A DNA stretch of 64,000 nucleotides from Conoideocrella luteorostrata (GCA_032433595.1 JASWJB010000014.1:1-64000); one strand, 5' to 3'. Counted from the first letter of the stretch, positions 35,699-47,906 are shown. A program made the numbers and translations. The notes: generated by a model from the sequence alone, not told the origin.

Positions 35699-38646
35699 GG
35701 TGGATGCCACTGAACGAGCCTAACCAGAGCAGACAGCTAGCCACACGGAGCGGGCAATGGCAATGTCTGCCACAGCGTGCGCAAAATAACAGGATGTCTC
35801 GCTAATGGATCCGAGCGCATCCAAATGCCGGCGACGAGGGAGGAGGTATCGAAGGCCCGCTGAAGCCCGGCGTGACGTACAGAGAGTATCGTCGACCGAG
35901 AGGCGCGAGCGAGCCGATGTGAGAACCTCGGCATGCAGCATGCGATGGAGGGCGAAAACAAAGCGTCGACGGTTGCAAAGTCGAGAGCAATTGAGAACTG
36001 AGGCACCGGGGTGGGCTTGCGGATGCAAAGGCTGAGCGCGGAGGTAAGAGGGCTGATAGCCAATGTTGGATGTGATTGTCTGACGGCGACGGGTGGTTGC
36101 GTGATGTAGAGACTTGACTGAGGCGGTTCAGTAGCAAGACGGAGGGTAGGGTACTTCACGGGCTGACGGAATACCAGGCAAGTTGTGCTGCAGTGTGATG
36201 CGGCTGAAAGTACCACCATCCCCAGTAAATTTTAGTAGCAGGTCAACTGGTGGACCAGCTGGCGATGACGTCTGGTCTTGGTGCTATTGTCCGGATGATG
36301 GGCAGCCAGCGGTGACTGGGAGCCAGCGGGAGCCAGCGGTCAGACGCAACTGTCCGCCAGATAGGCTCTTTCCTGCCGTCTCAGTGTGTTCAATTCCTGT
36401 ACGGAGTATTTGAGTCTTTTCAGTGGGAGGGCCAGTGCGCCTTGGTACGTGGACTCGAGCACCTGGGAGAGATGCTGCACGCCAGAGCTCGGAATAGCCG
36501 CCCGAGGAGAATGGCTGGATGGGTGAGGGCCGGTGGTTACGACCATGTCCGAACCATAGCCCTTTGGAGTTACATTCATTACATGAACGGAAGTGAAGAA
36601 TACTAGCCTCAGCTCTTGGCTGACAAACGCTACCTACACGGGCGAGTCACGCGTGCATAACTATAACACAAACAAGTTTGGAGACTCCTGCGTATGCCAT
36701 GCAAATCCAAATTGGGTAAATGGAATAATGCCCCCGTCATCCGGACCTAGCCTCGAAACCAAGCGGTATGACAGAACGCAAGGGCGGCGAGAAATAGCAT
36801 GGTCAGGTACTGTTGCACAGTTGCCGACGTCCAAAATCCAAGTCCGGTGTTCTTGGACTCTGTAAGGAGTAGTACGGGTTAATCTAGCATCGAGTATCTC
36901 GGAGGAGTGCTCGGTGTTGCTCATGGATGATGTCTCTTGCTCACCTTCCTTTCTGACTACACGGCGAACCCATAAAATCCTATCCTCGTACTGACATCCT
37001 GGTCCGGGTTGTCTGGTCGCTCGTAGTTCGCCCTTCAAGTCCGGAGACATGCCAAACATACCCTGGTTCCCACGTCCATGGGTGCTTGTCAACTCATGCT
37101 AGTCGGCCTTGCTAGGTAGAAGCCATGATAACCACCTACCTAATCAGGGAATGGTATCGTTAGAGCATCACGTCGGGCATGGCAGCATGGTCCTGCATCC
37201 AAAAATATCTCAATGGGAGGGCAAGTTCGGATCTATCATTCTGCCGAGCAGATTAGTCGTTGATATGTTCCGTGCGATGACTATTGGGGAAATGGTTTGC
37301 GATGTTGTCGTTATTTTAGTGTTTGCTGTCTTGCTCAATCGCTGTTCTTGCTCCCACCCACCCTCTACCAGAGTTCATGGACCCCGGAAATACCATCACC
37401 TGCCCTCGTGGAGACTTCCCTGCCTGTATGCTTTCTTTCTACTCAGGGCGGAGTATTGGACACTGTATTCTGTATCTACTCAATTCAGGGTTTGGTGGCA
37501 TAGCAATGCTAACGCGAAAGTGACCCGTATCTTCTGGAGCTCGGTCAACGTTTGCGAATTGCCCAGGCTCTGCTCAAGCGGGTGCCTTGTCATCATCTCA
37601 GGACCCACCCTGAGCAACGCAAGCTGTGCAAATTCGTGGGTTACGGCGACTCACGCGGATCAAGGGGCAGGGGATAATGGTTAGTAATCCAGGCTCTGCA
37701 CGGGAGCTATATCGCAACTTGCGCACGGATTTAGACATTTACAGATGCAACGTCTTTTACCCCCCAAGATAGTCGTGTCAGCATGCCAGGCATGTATTCG
37801 GCAGATTATAGTTGCAGAGATTCACAGAGCATATAGAATAATGGTGTGAGTATGTGTAAAACGTTTAAATCACACTCTTATAATAAGCATATTTACTTAC
37901 ATGGGATAGTTCTGTCACGTGAGTGACTGTCATCAGTTACATTCTGTTCGCAACAAAAGCCTACTCTTCGTTAGTTTGTCTCATCCCAGAGATATACCTA
38001 TTTATAAAAACAATCACATCTTACGTTTTATGAAGTCTTGTAGATTGGTGTGGAAACAGTAACTAGTCTTAACTATGGCAAGCAGACATCTATTACAAAA
38101 ATGCCACAAAACAGGAGGCAACGTATCAGTGATGCTTCCTCTTGGTATTCCTACTTATTCGTGGAGAAACTTTACTTCACTCAGAACGAGTTGCAGGTAG
38201 ATTTTTGGGCACGGCAGGTGGTGCATCTTGCTTTGACCATCGATGGAGGCAGACCTGGCTTTTGATAAAGTCTAGATCCCCATTCTCTCTACTCATCCCT
38301 GTCGGCCGCTGAACTAACAAATACCTCAGTGGTCGCGAAGTCAATTGTTCAAAACAGTGGATTTCTGCATTATCACTGCTGATTCGCATTGCTTGGCATC
38401 AATTCGGCCGAGGTCCATGATCATCTGCAGCCGGCTGCACAAGCTCTATGCGAAGGTCTTACCAATCACGGGTATCGAACGGTCATCGTGTACAACGTCT
38501 GGCTGGTCTATTCTTTCAATGTCGTTACACGTCTTCGGAACCAACATATGTAGTCGATGCATGTCTGGCTCTAGGTCTGCATCAATTATTCACTTCGAAA
38601 CCGCTTTCTCCAGCCATCGGCAGCGGTTGCTCGACTCGATCTAATC
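35699..38646. other. Intergenic, gene-poor
   Basis: About 2.9 kb with open frames that lack recognisable motifs, splice structure or composition bias. One palindrome half-site occurs at about 36402. The first few hundred bases are promoter of the DUF2415 gene. Confidence 0.45.
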
Positions 38647-39731
38647 ATGGACCCCGCTTATGGCTACTCAAATGCCTCCTTTGGTCAGGAAGACCGTACT
38701 TTTGGCCCTAAAGTTTCGACACTATTTGATTTCATCTTGCTTTTTGAGCAAAACATCTTCACCATTCTTCCAACTTGTCTCCTGGTAGCTGCCTCACCTA
38801 TATATGTATTTAAACTGCTCCAAAGGTGTCTTTCTGCCCGGAGAGGTCTACCACTCTTAGCCAAATTAGTAAGTGGAATATCGGTCGTGCCAACTTTCCG
38901 CCCTATACTTTGCATTCGCTATATGGCATCTTACTATTCGATACTAGGTCGCCGTGACAATTCTGTTCGCTATCGAACTTGCCGGAGCAGTGCTATGGAG
39001 CTATTATGACCATTTCCGATCGAGTAGACCCTTGGCTGCTTCCTGCATGTCATGCATTGCAACGCTTGGCGTCGCGGTAGTTGTTTACGTTGAGCACCGT
39101 AGACTGCTGAGGTCTTCGGCCGTTTTGAGTATTTATCTCTCCATCACAATGCTTTTAGATGTGGCAAAAGCGAGATCGTACTTTCGTCACTCCAGTCTAA
39201 GCAATCTCGGCGTCTTGACGATTTGTCATTGGAGTGCTCAAGTTTGTTTTACTCTTCATCGTAGAGATATCCAAAAGACGGCTTCTAGTTTCTACATTGT
39301 TTAATCCCTCCATGGGGCCAGAGGTAACAAGCGGCTTTTGGACCCGTTCTTTGTTCCTTTGGTTGAACGCGACACTGCTTAGTGGCTTCAAGAGCATCAT
39401 GAGCGTAGATGATCTTGGCAATCTGGACTCGGAGTTTGACTCTGACATGCTGCTCACTAGTTTCAATATGAATTGGTCAACAAGTACGTGTAATACTTTC
39501 CACTTATTACTTTGTCGTGTTGCGACCCTGACGATGAAACCAATCGCAACTCGTCACCGGTTCGCAGCCAACAAGAGCTCAAAATATTGTCTAGCTATGA
39601 CCTGTTTACGTACTCGGATCCCGCTGTTTCTTGCTATAATTATACCACGGCTTCGCTCTACTTGCTTTAAGTTTCCTCAGCCCGTTCTTCTGCAAATACC
39701 AGCAAAGCGTGTTCCGAGCATAAAATTATGA
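38647..39731 (+). pseudogene. Truncated, frameshifted ABCC (MRP-type) transporter: TMD0 and linker only
   Basis: The sequence starts like a full fungal ABCC exporter: MDPAYGYSNASFG, FDFILLFEQNIFTILPTCLL, then across an intron (38869-38947) VAVTILFAIELAGAVLWSYY, YVEHRRLLRSSAVLSIYLS and LLDVAKARSYF. These are the five-helix TMD0. At about 39226-39234 one extra base shifts the frame, and the homology continues as VLKFVLLFIVEISKRRLL, then GPEVTSGFWTRSLFLWLN and SVDDLGNLDSEFDSDMLL (the L0 linker). After a second intron (39484-39567) comes PLFLAIIIPRLRSTCFKFPQ, the first helix of the transporter core, which stops at 39731. The two core membrane domains and both nucleotide-binding domains (about 1000 residues or more) are absent. 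It cannot make a working exporter. Confidence 0.78.
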
Positions 39732-40179
39732 ACGACTAGCCAAGTAGCTATGCACGCTGAAGCGTAGATCCATCATCAATGCGCCAAAAATGGATTAGCC
39801 ACGCCGCAGTTGCCCAGGTAAGGGCTCCAGTAGCTCAGGTCCCCACACTGAGCGGCGCAAGCATGCTTGTTCACAATCCGGGGTACGTCAGTAGTTAGTA
39901 CGGAGTACTTTAATCCCCGGTTGATTGGCTGCAGGTTCGCATCATCGCCTTCTCACATGATAAGCGCAACACCACAAAGAGCAGGAAGGTGATTGCTGGT
40001 CCTGGTCGAGCTCCTCGTTGGTCAGGTACGTTACGTGTCTTGTCCTCGGGGTTACTAAAAATTGGCGCCCTGGTCTGTGTGGTGTTAGTTATTGAATCCA
40101 TGCTGGAAATCAACCAACATCTTCGGAGTACTCCGTACTCGGGTTGGCTTTCGTTAAAATTACCAAGCCAACCCAAGAC
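39732..40179. other. Spacer between two gene relics
   Basis: No coding signal. It contains palindrome copies at about 39899-39911 and 40124-40140. Confidence 0.5.
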
Positions 40180-40853
40180 CCCGGTGTCACATTTGGGGGT
40201 AACAGCAGCGCTTTTGAGTATAAAAAAAGCGCCGAGATAGTTTGGCATAACGATGTGCGAGTTTTTAGTGCATGGAATGACAAGCAGGGACGTGGCGACT
40301 TTCTTGGCTGTCTTTACTTTAACCTCTAGGGTGGGAAAGGCAAGCCCCCAAATGCGTGCAACGTACCCATCCAACCAGTAGGTGCAAGTCAGAACACAAG
40401 CCCAATCCCTGCTGAAGTGATGACGAGGAAGATGATGGTGATAGATGTGCCCGGTAAGCTGATCACTCATACTTTGGGTTGTACTTAGAGGACGGATAAC
40501 GCCAATACCCCGCGACAGCAATGTTCTTCGACTTGGAGAAACCTAGCATCCCCAATCCGACACTCCTCCAGCACCATGACGTTATCTCCCTCTTCTGCGA
40601 ACTAGACCATGCCATCCACGAGCTTGTGGCCCTGATGAATTTCGCATGCTTCCACGGAACCGCATGGCCTGTGGATTTTGCAGAGATGCCTAGCCAGGTA
40701 TTGGAGAATTGGTGCTGGACGTTGTCACAGCTCAAGCGTCTCGGCAGACATTATTTGTACCTATCTACTGACCACCTGCAAGCATGGAGCGAAGCGGCAA
40801 ATGGCAAACCGAGGCCAACAGTGTTGGTGCGAATTGATTGCTATCAATTGTGA
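40180..40853 (+). pseudogene. Broken M3-family metallopeptidase (MepB/thimet-oligopeptidase-like) fragment
   Basis: Pieces of the catalytic half of an M3 peptidase stand in order. First is EIVWHNDVRVFSAWND and GDFLGCLYFNL (about 40230-40329). Then, after about 110 bp of unrelated or rearranged sequence, comes FGLYLEDG, an in-frame TAA, and RQYPATAMFFDLEKPS. LLQHHDVISLFCELDHAIHE, CFHGTAWPVDFAEMPSQVLE and NWCWTLSQLKRL follow. In active M3 enzymes the zinc site is HEXXH with a downstream Glu; here it reads CELDH, so the first zinc ligand is lost. The in-frame stop, insertion, missing N-terminal half and missing C-terminus show a dead gene. The family assignment is firm because several conserved blocks remain. 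Confidence 0.82.
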
Positions 40854-42245
40854 ACAGCGGAGGACACATGCTTCACAGACGATGCTGTGACGCTGAACTG
40901 GCTCAAATTAATATTAAGACATGAAATTGAGAAGGAGCAATGGAAGGGTTGTTTTGGCGACATATGATATTCGATATAGGAGCCTGCCACCTTAGCCGCC
41001 TTGTTGGGAGTACCTTGGCTAGTTTGTTAACGGTTCCCGATGTCGAGCGGCTGTCACCCACTATCAACCTTTATCTCCTTGGCCAAGCCAGTAGTTCTCA
41101 GGACCCCTGGGAACCATCCATCAACGGAAGCGTCGTAATATTAATATATATATTTGGTTTCTTTTATGTATATATAACATGCCCCTCAACTCGTCCAAGG
41201 GAAACGGATTTTTTTTGTAGCTTAACATACCCTGCTGCATTTCTGTGCCCGCCTGGATAGAATTCGTTGATCACCGGTGTTTTACCAGCTGAAGCAATCT
41301 TCATTTCAAGTTCTGCTGCCTTCTCCGGGTCTGGACATGACATGTCAGGCTACTCTTCAGATAATATGCGCAAAAGCCAAATGCCAAAAGCCAAAAATTA
41401 AAATGAAAAATTAAAACAAAGAGGGAAGGAAAAAGAGGACATGAAGGTGAGATGGCACTGCAGGCACAACGAATGGAACAGGCATTGCTCACATGTCACA
41501 TGTCTACAGCACTCATTGTGTGCCAGCTCTTTTACGCGATGATGATAATGACGGGATTGACTACTGAATACGGCGCTGGAGAATTTTTTTGGTGAAAGGT
41601 GAAATTGCCGTCCATGTTAGAGCTGGGTATCTCATAGCAAGCTTCTACTCCGTATTTCTTGTGGAGCCAGCCTAGATCCGCAATGTACCTCCAATTTCAT
41701 CGTTCATTTCAGCGGATTCTGCTTGCGCATCTGTATTAATAAACAATTAGAGGCAATGCTCCGAACCAAAAGACGCAGATGATTGTTATGGCGAACGAAT
41801 AAATAATTGCGGATATGTTTGTTGTGTCTACCTACCGTAGCTCTCTACTCCGTACTAGCAGACAAAATATTGGGCCGCTGGTAGCTCATCGGGGTGTCGG
41901 AGTGGCCGCATCGTGGTTCTAGAGGTTTGCTCCGCCGGTCGCATTACTTCGCCTGAGGAATTTCGCGGAACACCTCGGGGAGCCATGGACGGACCGGCAG
42001 TTATTCCGGGTGGCACACACGAGCATACGTTATGCCTCCTTCCGTCAGCTTCTATGGGCCGGGGTTATCCATTTTTTCGGGGCCAAAAAAATTCGCTTCT
42101 TCCCCTTCCCGATAAACTCATACAATCCGCTACCTAAGCTCTTCTCTTTCCTCCTCTCTCTCAACCACTTCTCCGTGTTTGGAGCGCGCCATCATCTTCT
42201 GTCTTTCTTCATTGTACTATATACCCATCCATTATCACACTCAAG
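40854..42245. other. Intergenic, promoter side of mtHsp70
   Basis: No gene supported. AT-rich around 41140-41220 and 41340-41420, with palindrome half-sites at about 41646 and 41848. The last 300 bp are CT-rich and probably the promoter and 5' leader of SSC1; I could not define perfect heat-shock elements by eye. Confidence 0.5.
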
Positions 42246-44364
42246 ATGTTGGCCTCGCGTCTCTCCCGAGCTGTAAGTATTGTCGCGCCATAGCTGGATT
42301 CCCCTGATCCCAATCATGCTCTGCGCAACTGACTAACCTGTCACCTTCCGATAGCTTCCCCGAGCTACGCCTATCGCTGCCCGGTCGGCTGCCTTTGCCA
42401 GATCCCCTCTAGCTTCTAGATTTGCCCGTTATGAGTCCACTGCGGCTGAAGGCGAGAAGGTTCAGGGCTCTGTCATTGGTATCGATTTGGGTACTACCAA
42501 CTCTGCCGTCGCTATCATGGAGGGCAAAGTACCTCGCATCATTGAGAATTCAGAAGGCGCTCGCACCACTCCCTCAGTAGTTGCATTCGCTGAGGACGGC
42601 GAGCGCCTTGTCGGTGTTGCCGCTAAGCGACAGGCCGTGGTCAACCCAGAAAACACCCTTTTCGCCACTAAGCGATTAATAGGACGCAAGTTCACCGACG
42701 CTGAGGTGCAGCGTGATATTAAGGAAGTTCCTTACAAGATCGTCCAACACACCAATGGCGATGCCTGGGTTTCTTCCCGTGGCCAAAACTACTCTCCTTC
42801 GCAGATTGGTGGTTTTGTCCTCAACAAGATGAAGGAGACGGCTGAGGCTTATCTCTCCAGACCTGTCAAGAACGCCGTTGTTACCGTCCCCGCCTACTTC
42901 AACGATGCTCAGCGCCAGAGCACCAAGGATGCTGGTCAGATTGCCGGCCTTAACGTTCTCCGTGTCGTCAACGAGCCCACCGCTGCCGCTCTTGCCTACG
43001 GCCTTGAGAAGGAGGCTGACCGCATCGTCGCTGTCTACGATCTTGGTGGTGGTACTTTCGATATCTCCATCCTGGAGATCCAGAACGGTGTCTTCGAGGT
43101 CAAGTCAACCAACGGTGACACCCATCTCGGCGGTGAGGACTTCGATATTCACTTGGTTCGACACATGGTAGCCGACTTCAAGAAGACTTCCGGCATTGAC
43201 CTGTCTGGTGACCGCATGGCTATCCAGCGTATCCGTGAGGCTGCAGAGAAGGCCAAGATTGAGCTTTCTTCTTCCCTTCAGACTGACATCAACCTTCCCT
43301 TCATCACTGCTGATTCTTCTGGCCCCAAGCACATCAACATGAAGCTTACCCGTGCCCAGCTTGAGAAGATGGTTGACCCCCTCATCTCCCGCACTATTGA
43401 GCCCGTTCGTAAGGCCCTCAAGGACGCCAGCCTCCAGGCCAAGGAAATCCAGGAGGTTATCCTGGTCGGTGGCATGACCCGCATGCCCAAGGTCGCTGAG
43501 TCCGTCAAGGGCATCTTCGGCCGTGACCCTGCCAAGTCTGTCAATCCAGATGAGGCTGTCGCTATCGGTGCTGCTATTCAGGGTGCTGTGCTCTCTGGTG
43601 AGGTCAAGGATCTCCTGCTCCTTGATGTTACCCCCCTGTCTCTTGGTATCGAGACTCTTGGAGGAGTTTTTACCCGTTTGATCAACCGCAACACTACCAT
43701 CCCCACCAAGAAGTCTCAGGTCTTCTCCACCGCGGCTGACTTCCAGACTGCCGTCGAGATTAAGGTCTACCAGGGTGAGCGTGAGCTCGTCAAGGACAAC
43801 AAACTGTTGGGTAACTTCCAGCTTGTTGGAATCCCTCCTGCGCACCGTGGTGTTCCCCAGGTTGAGGTCACCTTTGACATTGATGCCGACTCCATTGTTC
43901 ACGTTCACGCCAAGGACAAGTCCACCAACAAAGACCAGTCCATTACTATCGCCTCTGGCTCTGGTCTGTCTGACAGCGAGATCCAACAGATGGTTGAGGA
44001 CTCTGAGAAATACGCTGAGGCTGACAAGGACCGCAAGAGCGCCATTGAATCTGCCAACCGCGCTGACAGCGTTCTCAACGACACTGAGCGTGCTTTGAAC
44101 GAGTATGCCGACAAGCTCGACAAGACTGAGGCTGATGGCATTAAGGAGAAGATTGCCGCTCTCCGTGAGTTCGTTGCTAAGAGCCAGTCTGGTGAGGGTA
44201 CTGCCACTGCTACTGAGATCAAGGAGAAAACCGACGAGCTCCAGATGGCTAGCTTGAATCTTTTTGACAAGATGCACAAGGCTCGCAATGAAGCCTCCGG
44301 CGAGCAGGCTACCGGCGAACAGCAGGCCGAGGGCGAGAAGAAGGATGAGAACAACAAGCCTTAA
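42246..44364 (+). CDS. SSC1: Mitochondrial Hsp70 (SSC1-type chaperone)
   Basis: ATP-driven chaperone of the mitochondrial matrix; motor of the TIM23 import complex and folding partner (family knowledge). Two exons, 42246-42272 and 42355-44364, encode 678 aa. The short first exon MLASRLSRA plus [20 protein letters not shown] and [12 protein letters not shown] form a typical presequence. The ATPase domain begins at [20 protein letters not shown], with phosphate-binding [16 protein letters not shown] and the adenosine motif [15 protein letters not shown]. The linker [18 protein letters not shown] leads to the substrate domain and a helical lid ending in a Glu/Gln/Lys-rich tail, with no ER or cytosolic C-terminal signal. 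Codons are strongly biased to C-ending forms, as in highly expressed genes. A 466-codon open frame on the opposite strand is a shadow of this bias. Confidence 0.97.
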
Positions 44365-44848
44365 GGGGCTTTCTCTTGGCAATGTCGGTTGATACCAATC
44401 AAAAAATCCAAAGCGGAACGGGATCTGTTCAAATAATTGTGTGTAGCGTGGGGCGTGGCATAGACGTCCTTTTCTCTTTTCTTTTTGTATTTTCACTGTA
44501 CTCATATCCCGCCTCGGGTGCTATACTGTTCACAAACTGTTTTGCCCATGTTATTAATTCCATGGAAGGCGGAATCTTAGGCGTTGGAGCATCAAAAACC
44601 TTCCGAGTGATATCTCGGGTTACTTTACGAGACGAAGGCATGGCATTATAAGGGGGCCAGTGATTGGATTGGCTTATGTACAACATTACCTTTTTTTTTA
44701 AACTAGATGATAATAACACATCCCCCCTCTGAATTCCTTGCAATTCATCACTCAACAACTGTTCATTATGCCCTAAGTGACTTCTTCCTCTCAGTACAGA
44801 GTGACGTGACAAGAGAACTGCCGCCGAGTCGGAAATTATTTATACGCT
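44365..44848. other. Intergenic between convergent genes
   Basis: 3' flanks of SSC1 and of the small membrane-protein gene. No gene seen; a T-run lies at about 44691-44699. Confidence 0.55.
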
Positions 44849-45397
44849 TTATACCATCCAGCCCCAAGTTGTATTCAGTGTATTCGTTCCGTGGACAGAG
44901 ACGCCAATTCGCCTGTCTTCGCTCTGGCGCCTATCGCGAGACACGGCATCCAGTTCCACCAATGGCTCGTTATTGTCATCAAAAGGCATCAGCAAGGGCT
45001 CGGTGGTGTCACTGTGACCACTACCAAATCTCAAGTTTGGCAAGCACAAAGCCCCTCCGGGGGAGGTGATGGTGCTGAACCCCACGAAGCTAGTCCTTGT
45101 CCTAGAAGTCATTTCGGAGTGGCGACTAGAAATGCGACCCGGGTGATTCGTAGAATGGTCTGATGGCAACTCATCGTCGTCGTCGTCGTCGTCGTGGTCC
45201 TGGTAGTGGTGTTCCAGACCTGGTGTTATGGTGTACGGATTGTTAGCGTTCAGTGTATAGTAAAGGATGCGGATAATTGCGACGAGGCAGAGACACAGGA
45301 GGATGCTGTAGAAAATGCTGGATGGATTGAGCGGGATGTGCGGTATTGATGGCGTCATGGGGCGGTGTGTTTCCTGGATAGGTATGAATCCAGACAT
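44849..45397 (-). CDS. Small single-pass membrane protein, function unknown
   Basis: Intronless frame of 182 aa from the ATG at 45397 (MSGFIPIQETHRPMTP). One transmembrane helix, SIFYSILLCLCLVAIIRILY, at about residues 26-47. It is followed by an acidic run of seven Asp encoded by a GTC/GAC trinucleotide repeat (about 45175-45195), then a Ser/Thr/Arg-rich tail with TEPLLMPFDDNNEPLVELDA. No family recognised. The Asp run is likely length-variable. It lies convergent to SSC1 and tandem with SRP68. Confidence 0.62.
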   Translation of the reverse strand: MSGFIPIQETHRPMTPSIPHIPLNPSSIFYSILLCLCLVAIIRILYYTLNANNPYTITPGLEHHYQDHDDDDDDDELPSDHSTNHPGRISSRHSEMTSRTRTSFVGFSTITSPGGALCLPNLRFGSGHSDTTEPLLMPFDDNNEPLVELDAVSRDRRQSEDRRIGVSVHGTNTLNTTWGWMV

Positions 45398-45874
45398 GAC
45401 TGGGGGGTGAAAAGTTGCTGAGTTGATTGTGTGTTTGGGAGCTGGGTTAAGGTATTAAAAATGGAAGGACGGGGTTGAGGACAAAACAGGAATAGATGGT
45501 TGTTGGAGCGATGATGCTGCGAGATTTCGGGACCTCACTGTATATATGTATGTATATGTGCTGTCGTAGAGGGAGGGGAGGCATTGGCAATGTTTGGGAG
45601 GATGGCATGGCTTCATTCCAGGTTCGGGAGGGGTGGAACGCAGATTATTGGAGATGTTAAGTTGGGCGGCGCGTGGGGGATGTGAGACATGGGCGGATAG
45701 CCGGGCTGAGATGCATCTACTGAGACGGTGCGAGGGTCGAAAATAGCGTGCTTGATTTTATGAACAATTGTAATGCTGACTACGTCCCTTGGTGGTGGAA
45801 TGCTAGTATATGAGGTTTGTCACCTTGTCACCTTGTCACCTTGTTTGCCTGTTTCGTAGGATGTTTCTCTTCAG
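45398..45874. other. Intergenic between the small membrane protein and SRP68
   Basis: Promoter of the small membrane protein and 3' flank of SRP68. It contains a three-copy ten-base repeat (CACCTTGTCA, about 45819-45844). No gene seen. Confidence 0.55.
45819..45845. repeat. Short tandem repeat TGTCACCT(T)
   Basis: Three consecutive copies of TGTCACCT separated by T, just beyond the SRP68 stop codon on its 3' side. Confidence 0.8.
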
Positions 45875-47906
45875 TTACCGTCCAAATCCGAACCAGCCGC
45901 CTTTCTTTTTGGGCTCCTCCCCGGCCTTCTTTCCTGCGGCGGCTGCGGTTGTAGCGCTAGCTGTTGATGCTTGTGGCTCCCTGGTCGGGTAGTCGATATA
46001 ATTCCATGCGACGTCTAAGAATATGGGCTTGACGGGAATGAGTTCCATCTTGGGAGGGAACTGCACGAGATTGCGGAGGTTGACACGGCGCGGATAGGTG
46101 TGCAGACTGTCCACAAGGCGAGCCTCTGGTTCTCCGTTGGCTTCTTTGCGCTCGGCATCGCGCAAATTGTGGATGTGCGCGATGGCACGGTGACGTTGAA
46201 GCTCGCCATTCACGAGGTTGCTCAAGAATGACACGGCTTCGGGGTGGACGTCGATGCTTAGGGGCTGCTGTTGCTGTTGGTTGCTGTCGGCGGCACCCAA
46301 TGGCACTTTGGAGGATGCGTCTTGGATCAGGGAGCTGGCATGGTTAATTAATGCCAGCGCGTTGACGACAGTCCCCCCTATGGCGTGGGAGCGGGCAATG
46401 GAAAGGCATCTGTTGGAGAAGCACGATATTAGCATCAACTAGAAGCATTTCGAGAGTTATCTCGGCCAGTGTTAAAGCGTACTTGAGTGTCTCAAAGTAT
46501 TTCTCGTAGCCATCAATCTTGGTCGCAAGCTCTTGATCAGCAGCAACACCGGGCAGTTCTTTGATCGACTGCAGATTCTGCAGTGTGCCGTCATATAGAG
46601 CAACCTTCTCCTTCAATTTGGCAAGCTTTTTACTCGGTGGAAGCTCTCTTCCCTTCTCCTGTTCGGTAGCCGTGGAATCGCCGTCCTTGGGCGCCTTGGC
46701 TTTTCTTCTTCTGGAAGCCTTGTATTCCTCTGGCCCACCGTCGTGGTGGCCAGTAAGAACTCGGTTTCGACCGACTCTCCAACTAATCATCTCATAATTG
46801 ACGGCCGTGCGGGTAACCTGCAGACTCTGCATACGGTTATCACTCGGAGCTACGCCCTCTGCATTGAGTTCGTCGATGGCGTGCTTGGTGGCATCGACGG
46901 CATCTTGCGTTGCCATCAGAATTTCGTCATACAGGACGGCGACCTTGTGGGGCTGCAGATCTTGCGACTGGGCCAGGTTCGACGCAAGTCGGGTTTTCGC
47001 GGCTTCTACGGAGGCCCATGCCAATGATATTTGCGCATCTTCGATCTGGACCTCGCGAGATCGCCAAGTGATTGTTCTGGGGGCATTCTCTGTAGGATCA
47101 CCTAGCTTCACAGCCTCGTCGCCTTCGGCTAGAATGTTTGCGTCGAGCTGGTTGATAGCTTGGACGAGGGCGGCGTCTGAGCGAGGAAACGACTTCTTAG
47201 CAATGGTCGAGATAGGCACGGTACGCGGCGTCTTCAATTGATATGCAGCATAGCGAAGGGAAGGGTCAATGGTTTCGGATAAGAGGTCTTTGGAAAGGTC
47301 GCCATTGCCTGCGTTGGCCAACGCATTGTATATGACGCGAGATGCGGCGTAGTTTTGGAGGCAGAGCTCCCAGTTGTGTTTCTCGAACATCATAGCACCA
47401 CGCATCAACGATGCATAAGATTTCGCCTCAAGGACATCGTTGGCGGTGGCACCAGAAGCCGAGGCGGTTAGGATGTCGACGAGGCCCTGTGCGGTCTGGG
47501 CAGCCTTGTTCAGCCGGGAAATGATGTGAGACCGAGCTCTTCCAGTTATGTCTTTCTGTGCCGCAGAATGCGAAGCCTTGATGCTCATAGCCTGTGCCCA
47601 AGCCCGTTCGCTCGTGAGCAGCAGCCGATGGACGTGTCTTTGCGACGTTAAGTCAGCTCGTCATAATTCTTCTTCAATTCTCGTGTGCCACGGCGCAAAG
47701 ACATTATCAACTCACTCATTGTCAGAGGAAACGTCTTGGGGAGCGACCTGATCTCTTCTTTGGAATTTGCCCCGGTTCTTGGTAACAATGCCCAGCTTCT
47801 TCCGAGAGCTCAATAATCGTTTGGCCAGTTGGCCGTGATAGGTGGAGTAGTCTCCGTACAGGAGTGCCTGTTCCCGACCCTGAACCACAAAGCTGGTAAT
47901 ATCCAT
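45875..47906 (-). CDS. SRP68: Signal recognition particle subunit SRP68
   Basis: Component of the S domain of the cytosolic signal recognition particle; binds SRP RNA and pairs with SRP72 (family knowledge). Exons 47716-47906, 46483-47637 and 45875-46409 join in phase to 626 aa. The start MDITSFVVQGREQALLYGDY and the following RLLSSRKKLGIVTKNRGKFQ are typical of fungal SRP68. After intron 1 the reading HVHRLLLTSERAWAQAMSIK fits the RNA-binding helical domain. The middle has TPR-like helices (MRGAMMFEKHNWELCLQNYA). The C-terminus ends KKKGGWFGFGR, a conserved fungal SRP68 tail expected to contact SRP72. Length is within the family range. Confidence 0.93.

Noticed and set aside
35737..36219. 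160-codon minus-strand open frame upstream of the DUF2415 gene
   Set aside because: Low-complexity Ser/Pro/Leu reading with no homology cues; more likely promoter sequence.
41930..42240. Heat-shock elements in front of SSC1
   Set aside because: TTC/GAA pairs are present (for example TTCGCGGAA, TTCTAGAG) but spacing and repetition do not meet the nTTCnnGAAn array.
43105..44505. 466-codon open frame antisense to SSC1
   Set aside because: Long antisense frames are a known by-product of codon bias in hsp70 genes and have been mis-annotated before; it has no own promoter or splice signals and mirrors the Hsp70 coding frame.
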